This document shows, in pieces, positions 52,363 through 62,897 of a stretch of DNA of 63,812 bases (its first letter is position 1; each line of letters starts with the position of its first letter). The notes under the pieces were generated by a model. It did not search any database, was not told the DNA's origin, and saw only the letters and a program-made list of their open reading frames with translations. The position numbers and the translations under genes are program-made. This DNA is from Catenibacterium sp. co_0103 (lineage in GTDB: Bacteria; Bacillota_I; Bacilli_A; Erysipelotrichales; Coprobacillaceae). The stretch covers positions 1 through 63,812 of the forward strand of contig NZ_RCYB01000005.1 of assembly GCF_004168205.1 (NCBI RefSeq), written 5' to 3'.

Positions 52363-54228
52363 ATGGATAAATATAATAAAATAGCAAGAGAAATTATTGC
52401 ACTTATTGGCGAAGACAATATTATTTCTGTTACCCATTGTGCAACAAGATTAAGAGTTATGGTCAAAGACAGAGACCTTATTGATGATAAAAAGATGGAA
52501 AAAGTGGATGAAGTAAAAGGTGTCTTCTTTACATCTGGACAGTATCAGATTATTTTAGGAACAGGTATTGTCAATAAAGTGTATGCTGAAGTTGAAAACA
52601 TTGGTGTAAAAACTTTATCTAAAAAAGAACAGGATGAAGCTGTAAAGAATAATGAAAAGGGTATTAAACGTATGATGCGTACATTAGCAGATATCTTTGT
52701 ACCCATCATTCCAGTTATCGCTGCAACAGGCTTGTTCTTAGGTTTAAAGGGTTGTTTATTTAATGACAGTGTATTGGCTTTATTTGGATTATCATCTGCA
52801 CATATTCCAGCCTATATTCAAACACTTGTCTCTGTATTAACAGAAACAGCATTTGCATTCTTACCTGCTATTATCGTATGGTCAGCATTTAAAGTGTTTG
52901 GTGGTACACCAGTTGTAGGTTTAGTTATTGGTCTCATGTTAGTGTCACCAATCCTGCCCAATGCATATTCTGTTGCGGATCCTAAAAGTGGTGTTGAAGC
53001 AGTCATGGCATTTGGATTTATCCCGATTGTTGGGTGTCAGGGAAGTGTATTAACAGCTATAGTTACAGGTCTTATTGGCGCTAATCTAGAAAAATGGTTT
53101 CGTAAACATATGCCTAATGTATTAGATCTTATTTTTACTCCATTCTTTGTGATGTTAATTACTATGCTTGTAATCTTATTAGGCGTTGGTCCAGTAATGC
53201 ATACTATCGAGCTAAAGATGGTTGCAATCATTAGAGCATTAATTGACCTGCCATTAGGTATTGGTGGATTTATTATTGGATTTACTTATCCATTAGCCGT
53301 TATTACAGGTTTACATCATACATATGTTATGATTGAAACATCTTTATTAGCTAATACAGGATTTAATGCACTTATTACGCTTTGTGCAATGTATGGTTTT
53401 GCGAATATTGGTACTTGTCTCGCATTTATTAAAAAATCTAAGAATGAACATGTAAAACAGACTGCAGTCGGTGCGATGTTATCGCAGTTATTTGGAATTA
53501 GTGAACCGGTCTTATTTGGTATCCAGCTTCGTTTTAACTTAAAGCCACTCATTATTATGTGTACTACTTCAGGTATTGGTGCTGCATTATTATCAATCTT
53601 CCATATTCAGTCTAATTCATATGGTTTAGCCGTATTACCTTCTTACTTAATGTATATCTATGAAGGTCATCAGTTGTTATATTATTTCTTGGTTTCAGTA
53701 TTTGTAGTTGTATTATGCTTTATTCTTACTTATCTATTTGGCATTCCTCAGGAAGCTAATAATCCAGATAAAGAAGACTTAACAGCTGATGAATATTTTG
53801 TATCACCTGCAAAAGGTAAAATCATTGCATTAGAAGAAGTTCCAGACAAAACATTCTCTCAGAAATTATTAGGTGATGGATTTGCGATTGATATTACTGA
53901 TGGAAAGATCATAGCTCCAATCTCTGGTAAACTGGAAACAGTATTCCCAAGTGGGCATGCATTTGGTATCAAAGGAGCAAATGGTGAAGTATTACTTCAT
54001 ATTGGTATTGATACAGTTTCGTTAAATGGTGAAGGATTTGATGTGAAAGTAAAACAGGGTGATTTTGTGAAACAAGGTGATGTTCTTGTCAATGTGGATT
54101 TAGATAAGATTCATCAGTTAGGTAAATCAACACTTACAATGGTACTTTTCACAGAAGGCAATAAAGTAAAAAATAATAATCTCAATAAAGAAGTTCAGGT
54201 GAATGAACAAATAGATATCACTTTCTAG
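52363..54228 (+). CDS. PTS transporter IIBCA, alpha-glucoside/sucrose/trehalose family
   Basis: A 621-residue multidomain permease. IIB (1-85) has the phosphocysteine Cys26 in SVTHCATRLRV. IIC (about 105-460) has about ten TM helices with the GLHHTYVMIE and GISEPVLFGIQLR motifs. IIA (about 485-621) carries the phosphohistidine His546 in LLHIGIDTVSLNGEGF. It imports and phosphorylates a disaccharide for the GH13 enzyme just upstream. Fused IIA means it needs no separate glucose IIA. Spacing to the glucosidase is 4 bases. A terminator follows. Confidence 0.92.
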   Translation: MDKYNKIAREIIALIGEDNIISVTHCATRLRVMVKDRDLIDDKKMEKVDEVKGVFFTSGQYQIILGTGIVNKVYAEVENIGVKTLSKKEQDEAVKNNEKGIKRMMRTLADIFVPIIPVIAATGLFLGLKGCLFNDSVLALFGLSSAHIPAYIQTLVSVLTETAFAFLPAIIVWSAFKVFGGTPVVGLVIGLMLVSPILPNAYSVADPKSGVEAVMAFGFIPIVGCQGSVLTAIVTGLIGANLEKWFRKHMPNVLDLIFTPFFVMLITMLVILLGVGPVMHTIELKMVAIIRALIDLPLGIGGFIIGFTYPLAVITGLHHTYVMIETSLLANTGFNALITLCAMYGFANIGTCLAFIKKSKNEHVKQTAVGAMLSQLFGISEPVLFGIQLRFNLKPLIIMCTTSGIGAALLSIFHIQSNSYGLAVLPSYLMYIYEGHQLLYYFLVSVFVVVLCFILTYLFGIPQEANNPDKEDLTADEYFVSPAKGKIIALEEVPDKTFSQKLLGDGFAIDITDGKIIAPISGKLETVFPSGHAFGIKGANGEVLLHIGIDTVSLNGEGFDVKVKQGDFVKQGDVLVNVDLDKIHQLGKSTLTMVLFTEGNKVKNNNLNKEVQVNEQIDITF

Positions 54229-54255
54229 TTATGAGTGTGGGGCTCACTATTAAAA

Positions 54256-54281
54256 GAAGCGAGAGTATCGCTTCTTTTTTT
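54256..54281 (+). terminator. Rho-independent terminator after the PTS gene
   Basis: GAAGCGA/TCGCTTC stem (54256-54262 with 54268-54274), five-base loop, T-run. It is the same stem as at 47652 after guaA. Confidence 0.88.
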
Positions 54282-54632
54282 AACACTCTTTTTAAGTGTA
54301 TTGTTGCTTTAAGTTATCTTATTCAGCAAAAATTCCATAACGATATGTCATGTGATATTTATTTGAGTTTAAGTAAAGGTATTTGTTAGGTTTAACACAA
54401 TCTATGTGCTTCAGATACAAAACATATATAAATATCATGAAAAGTTTGTTCATTAAATATGTGGCTTATGCCACACCTTATAAAGGTATCAACTTTTTTA
54501 CAGGTTGATACCTTTAGTAGTATGTAGAAAATATTTGTTTATAACTGTAAACGTTTCATTGATATTAAGTCCTAAAGACATATGTTATCATGTAGTCATG
54601 AGAATAAAATAACAAGGAAGGATGCAAATTTT
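54282..54632 (+). other. Intergenic region with hairpins and cre-like site (350 bases)
   Basis: No gene seen. It contains a TGTGGC/GCCACA hairpin (54460-54475), a perfect AAAGGTATCAAC/GTTGATACCTTT inverted repeat (54482-54493 with 54504-54515) without a T-run, and TGTAAACGTTTCA (54546-54558), one base short of a cre consensus. A weak TTGATA (54559-54564) and an extended -10 TGTTATCAT (54583-54591) could form the promoter of the next gene. Confidence 0.5.
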
Positions 54633-56624
54633 ATGAAATATTCAAAATTATTTAGTCCAATAAAAATTGGAAGTATAACTATTAAAAATCGATTTGCGAT
54701 GGCTCCAATGGGACCTTTAGGTCTTGCAGATGCCAGTGGTGGCTGGAACCAGCGTGGCATTGATTATTATGTAGAAAGAGCAAAGGGTGGAACTGGACTT
54801 ATTATTACAGGTGTTACATTTTTTGATCAGGTTGTGGAAAAACAGGACCCTACAACTGTTCCTAATCCACTTTACAAGCCTGTTAACTTTGTGAAAACAA
54901 GTAGAGAAATGACAGAGCGAATTCATGCATATGGAAGTAAAATCTTTTTACAGTTATCAGGAGGATTTGGTCGTGTGACTATTCCTACAAATGTAGGTGA
55001 TATTCCACCCATTGCACCATCTGCAATCCCACATCGCTGGTTAGATAAGACTTGTCGTGCCATTACTGTAGATGAAATTCATGCTATTGTAAAACAGTTT
55101 GGTGAAGCTGCTTTCCATGCAAAAAGAGCAGGTTTTGATGGTGTGCAGATTCATGCTGTACATGAAGGTTATTTAATTGATCAATTTGCGATTTCAATGT
55201 TTAACCAAAGAACTGATGAATATGGAGGTTCTCTTGAAAACAGACTTCGTTTTGCAAAGGAAATAGTAGAAGAAATAAAAAAAACATGTGGTGATGATTT
55301 CCCTGTTACACTTCGTTTTAGTTTAAAAAGTATGATAAAAGATTGGCGTGTTGGGGCATTACCAGGAGAAGATTTTGAAGAAAAGGGCAGAGACACAGAA
55401 GAAGGCTTAAAAGCTGCTAAATTACTTGAAAGCTATGGCTATGATGCGTTGGATACTGATGTTGGAACATATGATGCCTGGTGGTGGAATCATCCTCCTA
55501 TGTATCAAAAGAAAGGACTTTACAGAGAATACTGCAAAATGGTAAAAGAAGTAGTAGATATCCCAGTATTCTGTGCAGGTCGTATGGATAATCCAGATAT
55601 GGCATTAGAAGCCATTGAAAATGGTGAATGTGATGTTATTGATCTAGGTAGACCACTACTAGCAGATCCAGATTATTGTAATAAATTAAGATGTGGTAAA
55701 ATCACACAGATACGTCCATGTATTTCTTGCCATGAAGGATGTATGGGAAGAGTTGCTTCATATTCTCTTATTAATTGTGCTGTAAATCCACAGGCGGCTA
55801 GAGAGCGTGTTAATGCATACGTGCCTATTTTTAAAAAAAAGAAAGTGTTGATTGTAGGTGGTGGTGTTGCAGGATGTGAAGCTGCACGTGTATTAGCTAT
55901 CAGAGGACATCAACCAGTAGTTTATGAAAAAGGAAGCAGACTTGGCGGTAATTTAATCCCAGGTGGAGCTCCTGATTTTAAAGAAGATGATATTGCATTA
56001 GCAGATTGGTATACAAATGAATTAAATCGTTTAGGTGTACATGTTCGTTTGAATACGGAACTTAATGAAGAAGAAATTAAAGCTATGGATTATGATACTG
56101 TGATTCTTGCGACAGGATCTAAACCAAAAGTATTCTCTTTGGGTGATGATTCACATACTTATACAGCAGAACAAGTTTTATTGAAACAGAAGGATGCTGG
56201 AAAGAAAACTGTTGTTGTAGGTGGTGGACTTGTAGGTTGTGAAACTGCTTTGTGGTTGGCGCAGAATGGAATTCATGTTACAATTGTTGAAGCATTAGAT
56301 AAGGTAATGGCTGTAAATGGTCCACTTTGTGCTGCGAACAAAGAAATGTTGGAAGCATTGCTACCATTTAATGGAGTAGAAATTATCACAGGTGCAAAGG
56401 TTACAGAATTTGCGAATGGAGAAGTGAAAGTAGATACTAAAGAAGGTAGCAAGACTATTATGAGTGATAGTGTTATCCTTTCAGTTGGATATAAAGAAGA
56501 GAATACACTTTATAATAATCTTCAGTTTGATATTCCTGATCTTTATTTGCTTGGAGATGCAAAAAAAGTATCCAACATCATGTATGCAATCTGGGATGCA
56601 TTCGAAGTAGCTAACCATATTTAA
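54633..56624 (+). CDS. 2-enoate-reductase-like flavoprotein (NADH:flavin oxidoreductase, OYE family)
   Basis: A 663-residue enzyme. The N-terminal 360 residues are an FMN-binding old-yellow-enzyme barrel (LFSPIKIGSITIKNRFAMAPM; GFDGVQIHAVHEGYLI; QFAISMFNQRTDEYGGSLENR). A 4Fe-4S motif CxxCx3Cx11C follows (CISCHEGCMGR ... NC). The C-terminal half has two dinucleotide-binding sites (VLIVGGGVAGCEAARVLA and VVVGGGLVGCETAL). This is the architecture of 2-enoate reductase, dienoyl-CoA reductase and the bile acid enzymes BaiCD/BaiH. Substrate is probably an unsaturated acid, ketone or steroid; not decidable here. ATG 54633 follows AAGGAAGG; upstream in-frame codons overlap the promoter. Confidence 0.88.
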   Translation: MKYSKLFSPIKIGSITIKNRFAMAPMGPLGLADASGGWNQRGIDYYVERAKGGTGLIITGVTFFDQVVEKQDPTTVPNPLYKPVNFVKTSREMTERIHAYGSKIFLQLSGGFGRVTIPTNVGDIPPIAPSAIPHRWLDKTCRAITVDEIHAIVKQFGEAAFHAKRAGFDGVQIHAVHEGYLIDQFAISMFNQRTDEYGGSLENRLRFAKEIVEEIKKTCGDDFPVTLRFSLKSMIKDWRVGALPGEDFEEKGRDTEEGLKAAKLLESYGYDALDTDVGTYDAWWWNHPPMYQKKGLYREYCKMVKEVVDIPVFCAGRMDNPDMALEAIENGECDVIDLGRPLLADPDYCNKLRCGKITQIRPCISCHEGCMGRVASYSLINCAVNPQAARERVNAYVPIFKKKKVLIVGGGVAGCEAARVLAIRGHQPVVYEKGSRLGGNLIPGGAPDFKEDDIALADWYTNELNRLGVHVRLNTELNEEEIKAMDYDTVILATGSKPKVFSLGDDSHTYTAEQVLLKQKDAGKKTVVVGGGLVGCETALWLAQNGIHVTIVEALDKVMAVNGPLCAANKEMLEALLPFNGVEIITGAKVTEFANGEVKVDTKEGSKTIMSDSVILSVGYKEENTLYNNLQFDIPDLYLLGDAKKVSNIMYAIWDAFEVANHI

Positions 56625-56654
56625 TAGTGATATAAAGGTGACTGGTGATTTAAA

Positions 56655-57521
56655 TTGGGTGATATAAAGAATTTTATATATTTTCAGAAAGTATATGAAA
56701 TGCATAGTATGCATAGAGCAGCTGAACATTTATTTATTTCTGCACAAGGTCTTGGTAAAATCATCAAGAATCTTGAACACGAGTATAACACCACTTTTTT
56801 CGTTCGCTCTCAAAATGGTGTTGTTCCTACAGATAGTGCAAAATTATTTTATGACTGGAGCAAAGAATTAGTTTTGCAGGATGCTCATATTAAAACTGAA
56901 ATAAATAATCTTAACAATGGAATAAATCGCTTACGAATTGGTTGTGCAAGTGGTATCTTAAAGGCTATTCAACTTAAGACAATATTAGATTTTGCAAACT
57001 CAAATAAAACTCTTCATGTAGAATGGAGTGAGTACAGTAATGAAGAAGTCATAAATAAGCTTCTTAATTATGATATTGAGTATGGTATTGTTGTTGGACT
57101 ACATGATTATCCTAATTTAGAACAAGTAAAATTATGTCAATGTAATCTTGTTTTATATGTATATGAAGGACATCCTTATTATGAGAAGGAAAAAATCCCT
57201 CTAGATATGCTGAGGGATGAAAATATTATAATAATGAATGAGAGTTTTCATATATATAATGATTTCATTAAAGCCTGTAAAATAAAGGGGTTTACTCCAA
57301 ACATAAAAGCAAAAACCATGGATGGCGGAACCTTGATGCATTTATGTAGGCAAAAAATAGGAATTGCGATTTCACCAAAATTTGAAGATGAAGCACCAGC
57401 AGGATTAAAGGCTATTGCATTTGAAGAGCCCTATCATTGGGATATTTATGGTACTTTTAGAAAAAATTCTAAAGATGATTCAATAAAAAAACTTCAAGTC
57501 GCATTATTGCCGCAAATCTAA
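56655..57521 (+). CDS. LysR-family transcriptional regulator
   Basis: A 288-residue LysR protein with the N-terminal HTH (FIYFQKVYEMHSMHRAAEHLFISAQGLGKIIKNLEHEY) and a periplasmic-binding-like effector domain. It is 30 bases downstream of the flavoenzyme and reads the same way, so it may regulate that gene or be co-transcribed; the usual divergent arrangement is absent. Start is TTG 56655, six bases after GGTGA; no ATG gives a full HTH. Confidence 0.85.
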   Translation: MGDIKNFIYFQKVYEMHSMHRAAEHLFISAQGLGKIIKNLEHEYNTTFFVRSQNGVVPTDSAKLFYDWSKELVLQDAHIKTEINNLNNGINRLRIGCASGILKAIQLKTILDFANSNKTLHVEWSEYSNEEVINKLLNYDIEYGIVVGLHDYPNLEQVKLCQCNLVLYVYEGHPYYEKEKIPLDMLRDENIIIMNESFHIYNDFIKACKIKGFTPNIKAKTMDGGTLMHLCRQKIGIAISPKFEDEAPAGLKAIAFEEPYHWDIYGTFRKNSKDDSIKKLQVALLPQI

Positions 57522-57545
57522 TTAAAGGTTTGTTTGAAACTATAT

Positions 57546-57586
57546 AAAAAATCGTGTGAACAAAATTGATTTACACGATTTTTTTA
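57546..57586 (+). terminator. Rho-independent terminator after the LysR gene
   Basis: AAATCGTGT/ACACGATTT stem with a loop of about 14 bases, followed by a T-run. Confidence 0.8.
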
Positions 57587-57705
57587 TATCATGACGAATG
57601 CTGTATTAATGGGGATATGACTCTGTTCTTGGAATAATTTCTTAATTTGGGGAATACATTGAACGAATGGGTAGAATATGCAACAATTGTTAATGAGGTA
57701 AAATT

Positions 57706-58152
57706 ATGAAGTACAATAATATTGATTATATACAGAAAAATCCAGCCACAAAAGAAGAAATAATCACTAGATTACAGAATGCAGCTAAAGAAGATGAAGA
57801 ATATCATATGGATGATGGTTTGATTGATGCAATCAATGAATATCCAGAACCTTTTGAGCTTGTAGAGCCTATTCTAGAAATTATAGGGACTCATCCTAGG
57901 GTTGATTTTGGTATGCCGGGGGATCTAGTTCATTTTCTAGAACAATTCTATAAGTATGGATATGAAGAATTATTAGTTTCTTCAGTAAGAAAAAATCCTA
58001 CAGCACATAATATATGGATGGTACATCGCTGTTTCAATGATGTAAATAATCCGAAGAGAGAAATGTTTGTAGAACTCATGAAGGAACTTAAAGATGATTC
58101 ATCAGTATCAATGGATATTAAGAAAGAAATAGATGAATTTGATTGGGAATAG
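57706..58152 (+). CDS. Hypothetical acidic protein, possibly immunity-like
   Basis: A 148-residue acidic, helix-rich protein I do not recognise with confidence. The stretch DFGMPGDLVHFLEQFYKYGYEELLVSSVRK followed by PTAHNIWMVHRCFND recalls small polymorphic-toxin immunity proteins of the alpha-helical type, but this is only a likeness. There is no toxin gene beside it in the window. It is monocistronic, with AATGAGGT before the ATG and a terminator after. Confidence 0.65.
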   Translation: MKYNNIDYIQKNPATKEEIITRLQNAAKEDEEYHMDDGLIDAINEYPEPFELVEPILEIIGTHPRVDFGMPGDLVHFLEQFYKYGYEELLVSSVRKNPTAHNIWMVHRCFNDVNNPKREMFVELMKELKDDSSVSMDIKKEIDEFDWE

Positions 58153-58156
58153 AAGT

Positions 58157-58200
58157 AAGCTGAGATGAAATGGAAGACTCATTTTATTTCAGCTTTTTAT
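58157..58200 (+). terminator. Rho-independent terminator after the hypothetical gene
   Basis: A fifteen-pair stem (58157-58171 with 58181-58195, two G-U pairs) followed by TTTAT. Confidence 0.75.
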
Positions 58201-58261
58201 GATACAAGAAAAGTTTAAGTTGTTTATTTATCGACATAAAAATATGAAAAATATGACATTA

Positions 58262-58298
58262 TGTAAGTGTTTACATTGGTATACTAAATCTGTACTAA
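58262..58298 (+). promoter_or_regulatory. Near-cre operator overlapping the promoter of the PTS IIC-GH1 unit
   Basis: TGTAAGTGTTTACA (58262-58275) matches the CcpA consensus TGWNANCGNTNWCA except for T in place of the central C. Its last six bases TTTACA are the -35; after 17 bases TACTAA (58293-58298) is the -10. CcpA binding here would block transcription in good carbon sources. Confidence 0.55.
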
Positions 58299-58356
58299 AA
58301 AGTAAGTATAAAGATATGCGCAGCTTTATGATTACATCAAATATGGAGGATTAAAT

Positions 58357-59640
58357 ATGAACTTTTTTGACAAATTTCAAAGAGGTCTAGAAAAAGTAGT
58401 TGGACCTTTTGCCACTGCTGTAGCAAACAGCCGTTATATTAAAGCTTTAACAGAAGGATTTATGTATACTATGCCTATTACATTAGGTGTAGCAGCAATT
58501 GCAGTTTTAGCAAACTTACCAATTCCTGCATGGACACAGTTTTTACAGAGTATTGGAATCTATGCGACTGCATTAGAAGTTGTTTCTTTAACTTTATCTT
58601 TATTAGCTATTTATGTAGTAGGAGCTATTGGATATGCTTTTACTAAGAATGAAGGAGAAAATGGAGCAATCGGAGCTGTTATGTCTATGGCAGCATTTAT
58701 TATCTTAATTCCTGTTCAGACTTTTACAAATAAAGCAGGTGCTGCAGTTTCAACAATTGCAACTAGTTATTTAGGAAGCGATGGTATTTTCTTAGCAATC
58801 ATTTTAGGTTTAGTTATTCCTGCTTTTTATTGTTTCTTAATGAAAAAGAACTTGAAATTAAAACTTCCTGATTCTGTACCACCAATGGTTTCTCAGTCAT
58901 TAGCACCTACTTTTGTCGCAATGATCCTAATCACATCAGTATTTGCAGTTAAATATGCTTGTACATTTACACCATATGGCAATTTATTTACTCTTATTAG
59001 TACTTTGGTTGGTAAACCAGTATCTGCCTTTGGTGCAAATCCTATTTCACTTATTGCTATTTTTACATTAATGAACCTTATCTGGTTCTTTGGTGTTCAT
59101 CCAAATGCAATTCTAATGCCTTATATGCCTATTTTAACAATTGTTGGATTAGCTAACCAGGAAGCATTCTTATCAAATCGAGCATTACCTTACTTAACAT
59201 TTGCAGTTCTTGCTTCATGTATTCAGATTGGTGGAGCTGGAAATACTTTAGGATTATGTATTGCTTCATTCTTTGGTAAATCAGAGAAATACAAAACTAT
59301 GAGAAAATTAGTTGCACCTGCAAACTTATTTAATATCAACGAACCAGCAATTTTTGGTTTCCCAATTATGTTAAATCCTATTTATCTAATTCCAATGATA
59401 TTCTCAGCCCCTGTAAAAGGATTTCTTGTATTAGGATTATTGAAATTTATTCCAGTTTCAGTCAACCCAACTATTTCAATGCCATGGGTAACACCTGGAT
59501 TTGTTACTGCATTTTTCCAGGGTGGGGTACCTCTATTAGTGATCTGGTTCCTTTCTTTAGGTATTGATTTCTTAATGTATTTACCATTCTTCTTAATTGA
59601 TGATAAGAATGCATTAAGACAAGAACAAGAAAACGCATAG
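58357..59640 (+). CDS. PTS transporter subunit IIC, lactose/cellobiose family
   Basis: A 427-residue membrane protein with about ten TM segments. FQRGLEKVVGPFATAVANSRYIKALTEGF, GVHPNAILMPYMP and NINEPAIFGFPIMLNPIYLIP are typical of the LacE/CelB-type IIC permeases for cellobiose, lichenan and other beta-glucosides. No IIA or IIB gene is nearby, so it must use subunits encoded elsewhere. It starts an operon with an esterase and a GH1 enzyme. ATGGAGGATTAA precedes the ATG. Confidence 0.9.
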   Translation: MNFFDKFQRGLEKVVGPFATAVANSRYIKALTEGFMYTMPITLGVAAIAVLANLPIPAWTQFLQSIGIYATALEVVSLTLSLLAIYVVGAIGYAFTKNEGENGAIGAVMSMAAFIILIPVQTFTNKAGAAVSTIATSYLGSDGIFLAIILGLVIPAFYCFLMKKNLKLKLPDSVPPMVSQSLAPTFVAMILITSVFAVKYACTFTPYGNLFTLISTLVGKPVSAFGANPISLIAIFTLMNLIWFFGVHPNAILMPYMPILTIVGLANQEAFLSNRALPYLTFAVLASCIQIGGAGNTLGLCIASFFGKSEKYKTMRKLVAPANLFNINEPAIFGFPIMLNPIYLIPMIFSAPVKGFLVLGLLKFIPVSVNPTISMPWVTPGFVTAFFQGGVPLLVIWFLSLGIDFLMYLPFFLIDDKNALRQEQENA

Positions 59641-59677
59641 TACAAATTAGAAGTGAGCACATAAAAGGAGAAGTAAA

Positions 59678-60415
59678 ATGGCTAAAATACAGTGTAACGT
59701 AATATCTTATACATTAATGAGAACAGTTGATATTGATGTGATTCTACCATCAGTTACAATTCCAGAATCTATGGGAATGAGCGGTGAAAAACCTCATCAT
59801 GATTATTCTAAAAAATATCCAGTATTATATCTCTTACATGGATTTGGTAATAACCATGCACAATGGGGTGGCTATACAAGTGTAGAACTATTTGCGGAAG
59901 AGAGACAGATAGCTGTTGTTATGATTTCTGGAGAAAACAAGTATTACATTGATCACCCACAGGATGCATTTTATGACTTTATTGAAAACGAGTTACCAGA
60001 ATTTATAGAAGGAGTATTCCCAATTTCTCATAGAAAAGAGGATCGCTATATTGCTGGCTTGTCAATGGGTGGATTTGGTGCTTTATATCATGGTTTATCA
60101 AATACTCATAAATATAATGCGATTGGTGCTTTTTCAGCAGCAGTAAAAATGAAAGGCAATCCTATTAACTTATATCAAATATTAGAAAACAGTGATGGAA
60201 ACATCCCAGTTTATATGACTTGTGGAGATAAAGATTTTATATATGAATCTGACGTTAAGTTTGTTGAAGCAATGAAAGAAAAAGGAATGAATGTTGAGTG
60301 GATCAGTGTTAAAGATTATGAGCATGAATGGCGTTTCTGGAATCTTGCGATTGAAAGATTTTTAGATTGGATTCCTAGAACAGATGAATATTCAAATGCA
60401 AGAAGAAAAGTATAG
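59678..60415 (+). CDS. Esterase of the alpha/beta-hydrolase (tributyrin esterase / FrmB-like) family
   Basis: A 245-residue esterase. The nucleophile elbow is GLSMGGFGALYHG (Ser about 128), with Asp in TCGDKDF and His in DYEHEW completing the triad; YLLHGFGNNHAQW gives the oxyanion-hole HGFG. Relatives hydrolyse short-chain acyl esters, including acetylated sugars. Sitting between a beta-glucoside permease and a phospho-beta-glucosidase, it may remove acyl groups from the imported sugar. AAAAGGAGAA precedes the ATG. Confidence 0.85.
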   Translation: MAKIQCNVISYTLMRTVDIDVILPSVTIPESMGMSGEKPHHDYSKKYPVLYLLHGFGNNHAQWGGYTSVELFAEERQIAVVMISGENKYYIDHPQDAFYDFIENELPEFIEGVFPISHRKEDRYIAGLSMGGFGALYHGLSNTHKYNAIGAFSAAVKMKGNPINLYQILENSDGNIPVYMTCGDKDFIYESDVKFVEAMKEKGMNVEWISVKDYEHEWRFWNLAIERFLDWIPRTDEYSNARRKV

Positions 60416-60424
60416 TGGAGGTAA

Positions 60425-61894
<1,470 letters not shown>

Positions 61895-61895
61895 A

Positions 61896-61924
61896 TAGTT
61901 ATTAAGAAATGGTTGTGGTATAAT
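61896..61924 (+). promoter_or_regulatory. Promoter of the AraC-type gene
   Basis: TAGTTA (61896-61901), 17-base spacer, TATAAT (61919-61924) with an extended TGG just before it. It begins two bases after the GH1 stop. Confidence 0.65.
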
Positions 61925-61941
61925 TCTGTAAGGTGAATTAT

Positions 61942-62811
61942 ATGAAGATTAAATATGATGAAGAATATGAAAATATAGATGGTGAAAATCTTAATTTAAG
62001 ACGTTTTGATAAATATAAATATTGTCTATTTTTAAGTGATGTAGGAGAGAATCAGGAGTTATTTATTGTTGAACCTCATTGGCATGAATGGTTAGAAATT
62101 GTTCATATTACTGAAGGAGAAATGACTGTCTATACTCCGCAAGGAGAAACAATTGTTCATAAAGGGAACACTGTTGTTATCGGCATGCAGACATTACATA
62201 AGATAGTTGCAGAGACAGGACACTATAACTATCAATGTATACATATTAATATAGGTTTTATACTTCAACATATGTCTTCTTCTTTATTGAATGATAAAGT
62301 CTTTATTGTTCAAAATGAAGAAGAGTTTCAATCTTATTGTTCAACGTTAATACAGCTTATAAATCATGATGATGTTTACTCACAATTAAGATATAAAGCA
62401 AGTATATTAAATATTCTTGCACTATGTGTTCAAGAAACACAATCTGATTTATTGGATGCAAAAGATGAAATTAACGATATATTTTCAGATATTCTATTCT
62501 ATGTGAGTACACATTATCAAGATAATATATCATTGCAGAAATTGTCGCAGGAATTCAATTACACAACACAACACATTTCTTTGCTCTTTAAGAAGAATTT
62601 GAATACAACTTATTATACTTATTTAACCAAGATAAGATTAGATCGTGCTAAGTTTCTATTGATGACAACACAAAAGAGAAACTTAGATATCGCAATTGAG
62701 TGTGGTTTTTCAAATGAACATTCTTTAATAAGTCACTTTAAGAAGAGCTATCATGAGACACCCTCTCAATTTAGAAAAAAACATCAGATAAAAGACGAGA
62801 CTATTTCTTAG
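61942..62811 (+). CDS. AraC-family transcriptional regulator
   Basis: A 289-residue protein: an N-terminal cupin (EPHWHEWLEIVHITEGEMTVYTPQGE, HKGNTVVIGMQTLHKI) for ligand binding and a C-terminal double HTH (ISLQKLSQEFNYTTQHISLLFKKNLNTTYYTYLTKIRLDRAKFLL ... IAIECGFSNEHSLISHFKKSYHETPSQFRK). It likely regulates the beta-glucoside unit upstream. Start ATG 61942 follows AAGGTGAATTAT. Its own promoter lies in the 47-base gap. Confidence 0.88.
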   Translation: MKIKYDEEYENIDGENLNLRRFDKYKYCLFLSDVGENQELFIVEPHWHEWLEIVHITEGEMTVYTPQGETIVHKGNTVVIGMQTLHKIVAETGHYNYQCIHINIGFILQHMSSSLLNDKVFIVQNEEEFQSYCSTLIQLINHDDVYSQLRYKASILNILALCVQETQSDLLDAKDEINDIFSDILFYVSTHYQDNISLQKLSQEFNYTTQHISLLFKKNLNTTYYTYLTKIRLDRAKFLLMTTQKRNLDIAIECGFSNEHSLISHFKKSYHETPSQFRKKHQIKDETIS

Positions 62812-62827
62812 GAAATAGTCTCTTTTT
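62797..62827 (+). terminator. Rho-independent terminator after the AraC gene
   Basis: GAGACTATTTC/GAAATAGTCTC perfect stem (62797-62807 with 62812-62822), TTAG loop including the stop, then TTTTT. Confidence 0.9.
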
Positions 62828-62840
62828 AAAGGAGGAAAGT

Positions 62841-62885
62841 GTGAAACAAAAATCAATCAAAACGTATAAAAAAAGACAAACTTAA
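62841..62885 (+). CDS. Tiny reading frame with a strong ribosome binding site (14 codons)
   Basis: AAAGGAGG (62828-62835) precedes a GTG that opens a 14-residue, lysine-rich peptide, MKQKSIKTYKKRQT. It may be the head of a gene cut by the neighbouring IS110 insertion, or a chance frame. A CAAACTT/AAGTTTG hairpin (62877-62896) overlaps its stop. Confidence 0.3.
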   Translation: MKQKSIKTYKKRQT

Positions 62886-62897
62886 AAACAAGTTTGA

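Noticed and set aside
54482..54515. Perfect inverted repeat as a Rho-independent terminator
   Set aside because: No T-run on either side; the PTS gene already has a clear terminator at 54256.
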